Below are positions 60,310 to 64,000 of a DNA stretch of 64,000 bases, piece after piece (the stretch's first letter is position 1; the number at the start of each line of letters is the position of its first letter). Source of the DNA: Streptomyces sp. ISL-98 (lineage in GTDB: Bacteria; Actinomycetota; Actinomycetes; Streptomycetales; Streptomycetaceae); the NCBI RefSeq assembly GCF_018614055.1, contig NZ_JAGGPB010000046.1, positions 1 to 64,000 of the forward strand. The letters are read 5' to 3'. Under the pieces are notes generated by a model that saw only the letters and a program-made list of their open reading frames with translations, did no database searches and was not told the DNA's origin. The position numbers were made by a program, and so were the translations under genes.

Positions 60310-63300
60310 CGTATCGGTTGATCCACCGGCCGGCCCGCTCCACGCGTCCGCTCGCGCCGCCCGGCCCCGTCACCGTTGAAGCTCCCCCGAACCTGCCCGA
60401 GGGCAAGATCGGCAGTCCGGCGGCCGCGCTGCTGCCCATGGCAGGTGTCATGGGCTCCGTGGTGATGATGACGGTGATCCGTAACAGCCAGTTCGCCGCC
60501 ATCGGCGCGATCGTGCTGGTCTTCGCGCTGCTGGGTGCCGTCGCGCTGTTCGTGTCCCAGCGGGGCAAGGCGCAGCGCACCCGGCGCTCCCAGCGCGAGC
60601 GGTATCTGGAATATCTGGAGGAGCTTCGCGAGGAGTTCGGCCGACTGGAGCGTGAGCGCCGGGAGGCTGCACGGCTGCTCAACCCACCGCCCGAGGCGCT
60701 GTACGACGTCGTACGTGATCCATCGCGGTTGTGGGAACGACGCCGTGCGGACACCGACTTCCTGCGGGCGCGGCTCGGCACAGGTGAGGTGCCCCAGCAG
60801 GAGCTGACGGTCGCACAGCAGGGTGTCAGCAATGTGCTGACACCTCCCGACCCCTTCATGCTCAACGAAGCGAATGCCCTGATAGCTCGCTTCTCGGTCG
60901 CCACCGATTTCCCGCTGACTGTCCCGCTGGACCGCGCCGGCAACATCAGCATCATCGGTGAGCGCGACAGCGTGGTGCAGGTGGCCCGTAACCTGCTTCT
61001 CCAGACCGCTGTGGCGCACTCACCGGACGATGTTGCCCTGGCCCTCGGATTCCCCGGTGAGCGGGAGGACGAGTGGGCGTGGGCGAAGTGGCTGCCGCAC
61101 GTGCTTGCGCCCGAGAACGGCGAAGCCCCGGTGGCCGCCCGGCGGATCGCGCCCAGCCTCACGCAGTTGGCGAAGCTGATCGGTGGCGAGCTGAGGGCGC
61201 GCGCCGCTTATGCGGCGGAAGTACGGCGAGGCCTGTCCAGCCATGATGCCTTGCGCATGACCGACCGGCTCCTGGTGATCAGCGACGAGTACGGGAACGT
61301 CGCGGCCGAGCTCCCCAGGCCGGACGAGGCCGTCACTCTCACCAACATGGGTGTCACCGTGCTGCATCTGCTGGAGAAGCAGGTGCACGAGCCGGACCAG
61401 GTGACGGTACGGATCCGGGTGGACGGCGACCGAGTGACGATCGAGGATCTGCGCACCCCCGGCACCCGCCCCATACACGGCACCCTCGACGCACTGCCGG
61501 TGCCCGGTGCCGAGGGACTTGCCCGGATGCTGGCGCCCCTGCGGCTGTCGGCCGAATCCCTTTCCGAGGGCACCCCGGTATCCGGCCCCGTGGACTTCGC
61601 ACAGCTGCTCGGCGTGGACGATCCGGCGAATCTGGACCTGGACGCATTGTGGGCGCCGCGCGGTGACCGGGCTTTCCTGCGGGTGCCCATCGGTCTCAAC
61701 GACCGGCATGAGCCGGTGCTGTTGGATCTCAAGGAGTCCTCGGAACTCGGAATGGGCCCGCACGGACTGTGCGTGGGCGCCACCGGTTCCGGCAAGAGCG
61801 AGCTGCTGCGTACGCTCGTCCTCGCCCTGGTCGCCACGCATCCGCCCGAGGACCTGGCCCTGGTTCTGGTCGACTACAAGGGCGGCGCGACCTTCGCACC
61901 TTTCGCGGACCTGCCGCATGTGGCCGGTGTCATCACCAACCTGGAGAACCAGGCCGGGCTCGTCGAGCGGGTCCACACCAGCCTCGCCGGTGAGGTCAAG
62001 CGCCGCCAGCAGGTGCTGAAGGACGCCGGGAACATCGCGGACATCGGGCACTACGCTGCGCTGCGTGCTCAGAAGCCGGACCTGGAGCCGTTGCCGCATC
62101 TCTTTGTTGTGATCGACGAGTTCGGTGAACTGCTGACCGCCAAACCGGACTTCATCGATCTGTTCCTCTCGATCGGACGGATCGGCCGCTCCATCGGAGT
62201 GCATCTGCTGCTGTCCAGCCAGCGCATCGAAGGTGGCAAGCTCAGGGGGCTGGACACGTATCTGTCGTACCGACTGGGCCTGCGAACATTCTCGGCCGAC
62301 GAGTCGCGCACCGTGCTCGACACCACCGATGCCTTCCACCTTCCGCCGCTGCCCGGATTCGGCTACCTCAAGGTCGACACCTCGACGTACGAACGCTTCA
62401 AGGCCGGGTACGTCTCCGGGGCTTACCGTGGCCCGGCGCTGCGACGCCCGGCGGCGACCGACAAGCCGACCGTGCTTTCCTACGGCGTCTTCAACACATC
62501 CACGGATCCGGATACAACGGCCACGACGGCACCCGAGATGCGGGAACGGGAGACCGGACCGACCGTGATGTCGGTGATGGGCGACCAGTTGCGGGCAGCC
62601 GCCGCTCCCGTACGGCGGATCTGGCTGCCCCCGCTCCCCGCCGCACTCACCCTCGATACGACTGCCGGCCCTGTCGAAGTCTCCGAGCGCGGCCTGCACC
62701 TCGCCAAGCGCCCAGGTCCGATGCGCGTGCCGCTGGGGCTGCTGGACGACCCCGCCAGGCAGTGGCAGGAACCTTGGAACCTGGACCTCACCGTGGCCGG
62801 CGGCCACGTCGCTGTCATCGGTGGTCCGCAGTCCGGAAAGACGACCCTGCTGCGCACGCTCGCCCTGTCGCTGGCCATGACGCATACCCCGCAAGAGGTC
62901 GCGATCTACGGCCTAGACCTGGTCGGCGGCGGCCTCGCCGCCCTGGCCGGGCTGCCGCACGTCGGCGGGGTGGCCGGCCGTATGGACCGTGAGCGGGCCG
63001 CACGCACCGTCGCCGAGGTCCGTGCCATGCTCGGCGCGCGCGAAGAACTCTTCCGCGAGCTCGGCATCGACTCCATCGACCAGCTCCGCGCCTTGCGTGC
63101 CTCGGGGCAGGTGCCCCAACTGGCCTCCACCGACATCGTCCTGATCATCGACGGCTTCGGCGCATTGCGCGACGACTTCGACGACCTGGACGACTCAGTG
63201 ACCGAACTGCTGCGCCGTGGCAGCGGCTACGGCATCCACGTCGTCGCCGGCATGCTCCGCTGGAATGACGTTCGTATCGCCACCCAATCGCTGTTCGGCA

Positions 63301-64000
63301 CACGAGCTGAACTACGGCTCAACGACCCTGCGGACTCAGGTATCGACCGCAAGCTCTCCGAGACACTTGCTCCCGACGAGCCGGGGCGTGTACTCACCGA
63401 CGCCAAACTCTTCGCGCACGTCGCCCTGCCCCGGATCGACGCCGTCGCTTCCGCTGCCGGAATCGGACCGGCGCTGGAGGAGGCCGCCCGTACGATTCGC
63501 ATGACCTGGCACGGTGAACTCGCCGCACCAGTACGAGTCCTGCCCACCAAGCTGGCCGCCGACGGGCTGCCGCCCCTGGTAGCCGAGCCGAAGCTGGTTC
63601 CCATCGGTCTGGGTCAGGAGGCACTGGAGCCCGTGCTCCTTGACTTGTTCGGGCACGATCAGCATCTGCTGATCCTCGGAGACACCGAGTGCGGCAGGAC
63701 CAACCTCCTCAAGCTCATCTCACAACAGCTCATCGACCGCTACTCGGAGGACGAACTCGTCTTCGCGGTCTTCGACCCGCGCCGCGGACTGCGCGGAGTC
63801 GTCCCCGAGCCGTACCGTGGCGGCTACGCCCATAACGCGAAGCTGGCCTCCGCCCTCTCGGCGGGTATCGCGACCGAACTCGAGAAGCGGCTGCCGGACA
63901 ACACCGCGGACCACGACTCCCTCGCTGACATTCCCAGCTTCACAGGCCCTCGCATTGTCGTCCTCGTCGACGACTACGACATCCTCGCCACCGGCGGACA
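60306..64000 (+). CDS. eccC: Type VII secretion motor ATPase EccC (3' end outside window)
   Basis: At least 1231 residues are encoded up to the window edge, without a stop. The GTG start overlaps the MinD-like gene. Two N-terminal transmembrane helices (near 35-80) are followed by three FtsK/SpoIIIE ATPase domains. The first has VGATGSGKS at about 490-498, with DEFGEL nearby. The second has GGPQSGKTT near 839. The third, at the window end, has GDTECGRTN, where the usual Lys is Arg. EccC drives export of WXG100 substrates. The third domain's broken P-loop suggests only the first two hydrolyse ATP. Confidence 0.9.
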   Translation, partial: MTYRLIHRPARSTRPLAPPGPVTVEAPPNLPEGKIGSPAAALLPMAGVMGSVVMMTVIRNSQFAAIGAIVLVFALLGAVALFVSQRGKAQRTRRSQRERYLEYLEELREEFGRLERERREAARLLNPPPEALYDVVRDPSRLWERRRADTDFLRARLGTGEVPQQELTVAQQGVSNVLTPPDPFMLNEANALIARFSVATDFPLTVPLDRAGNISIIGERDSVVQVARNLLLQTAVAHSPDDVALALGFPGEREDEWAWAKWLPHVLAPENGEAPVAARRIAPSLTQLAKLIGGELRARAAYAAEVRRGLSSHDALRMTDRLLVISDEYGNVAAELPRPDEAVTLTNMGVTVLHLLEKQVHEPDQVTVRIRVDGDRVTIEDLRTPGTRPIHGTLDALPVPGAEGLARMLAPLRLSAESLSEGTPVSGPVDFAQLLGVDDPANLDLDALWAPRGDRAFLRVPIGLNDRHEPVLLDLKESSELGMGPHGLCVGATGSGKSELLRTLVLALVATHPPEDLALVLVDYKGGATFAPFADLPHVAGVITNLENQAGLVERVHTSLAGEVKRRQQVLKDAGNIADIGHYAALRAQKPDLEPLPHLFVVIDEFGELLTAKPDFIDLFLSIGRIGRSIGVHLLLSSQRIEGGKLRGLDTYLSYRLGLRTFSADESRTVLDTTDAFHLPPLPGFGYLKVDTSTYERFKAGYVSGAYRGPALRRPAATDKPTVLSYGVFNTSTDPDTTATTAPEMRERETGPTVMSVMGDQLRAAAAPVRRIWLPPLPAALTLDTTAGPVEVSERGLHLAKRPGPMRVPLGLLDDPARQWQEPWNLDLTVAGGHVAVIGGPQSGKTTLLRTLALSLAMTHTPQEVAIYGLDLVGGGLAALAGLPHVGGVAGRMDRERAARTVAEVRAMLGAREELFRELGIDSIDQLRALRASGQVPQLASTDIVLIIDGFGALRDDFDDLDDSVTELLRRGSGYGIHVVAGMLRWNDVRIATQSLFGTRAELRLNDPADSGIDRKLSETLAPDEPGRVLTDAKLFAHVALPRIDAVASAAGIGPALEEAARTIRMTWHGELAAPVRVLPTKLAADGLPPLVAEPKLVPIGLGQEALEPVLLDLFGHDQHLLILGDTECGRTNLLKLISQQLIDRYSEDELVFAVFDPRRGLRGVVPEPYRGGYAHNAKLASALSAGIATELEKRLPDNTADHDSLADIPSFTGPRIVVLVDDYDILATGG

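Noticed and set aside
1..64000. CRISPR arrays and rRNA genes
   Set aside because: No regularly spaced repeats and no ribosomal RNA sequence were seen anywhere in the window.

Overview
The window is high-GC actinobacterial DNA and most likely comes from a Streptomyces chromosome. GTG and TTG starts are frequent, and there are GTGA and ATGA stop/start overlaps. The gene families fit too: an FxsB-type radical SAM enzyme, XRE/DUF5753 and TPR regulators, RsbW-like ATPases, a cytoplasmic Ser/Thr kinase and a Streptomyces-type VII secretion locus. The assignment rests on gene content only.

Layout. 0-5 kb: a small hypothetical protein, a membrane protein with a GAF-like tail, then a LysR regulator divergent from an MFS exporter and a flavin-binding split-barrel protein. 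4.9-6.0 kb is decayed DNA with a TPR remnant. 6.0-10.8 kb is a tightly coupled three-gene operon: a class I terpene synthase fused to a squalene-cyclase-like domain, a GMC (cholesterol-oxidase-like) flavoenzyme and a DUF4334 protein. 10.9-16.2 kb is scarred DNA. It holds the 3' half of a tRNA-Arg(CCU), which looks like an attachment-site scar, a truncated fatty-acid hydroxylase, a truncated acyl-CoA ligase, one intact acyl-CoA ligase and an IS630-type element with 32-bp terminal repeats and a frameshifted transposase.

16.6-38.1 kb looks like a DNA-processing and defence island. A five-gene operon encodes HerA, Mre11, Rad50 and NurA, the set known from archaeal DNA end resection, plus a HIRAN/TPR-like/zinc-knuckle protein. 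It is followed by a RecD2-type helicase, a TIGR04141 (DUF6119) protein divergent from an N6-adenine methylase carrying its own helix-turn-helix, and a complete type I restriction-modification operon (hsdM-hsdS-hsdR). The tRNA scar lies on the left of this block in the orientation expected if the island extends rightwards from it; no intact tRNA or integrase is visible in the window.

38.2-52.1 kb is an accessory mosaic: a Ser/Thr kinase with TPRs, a broken ARMT1-like (DUF89) gene, a membrane-anchored STAND/TPR protein, a small RiPP-like precursor ending in SLIWPWPL with its FxsB-like radical SAM enzyme and a GNAT, and a reverse-strand operon of thymidylate-synthase-like, nucleoside-diphosphate-kinase-like and truncated radical SAM genes. 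After these come an RsbW-like ATPase, a 2H phosphoesterase and two broken regulators. 52.4 kb to the window end is a type VII secretion locus: two WXG100-type small proteins, a DUF6507-like protein, a large effector with an apparent nuclease tail, a pentapeptide-repeat candidate immunity protein, a second unknown small protein, an RDD membrane protein, a one-helix membrane protein, EccD, a MinD-like ATPase and EccC, which runs off the edge.
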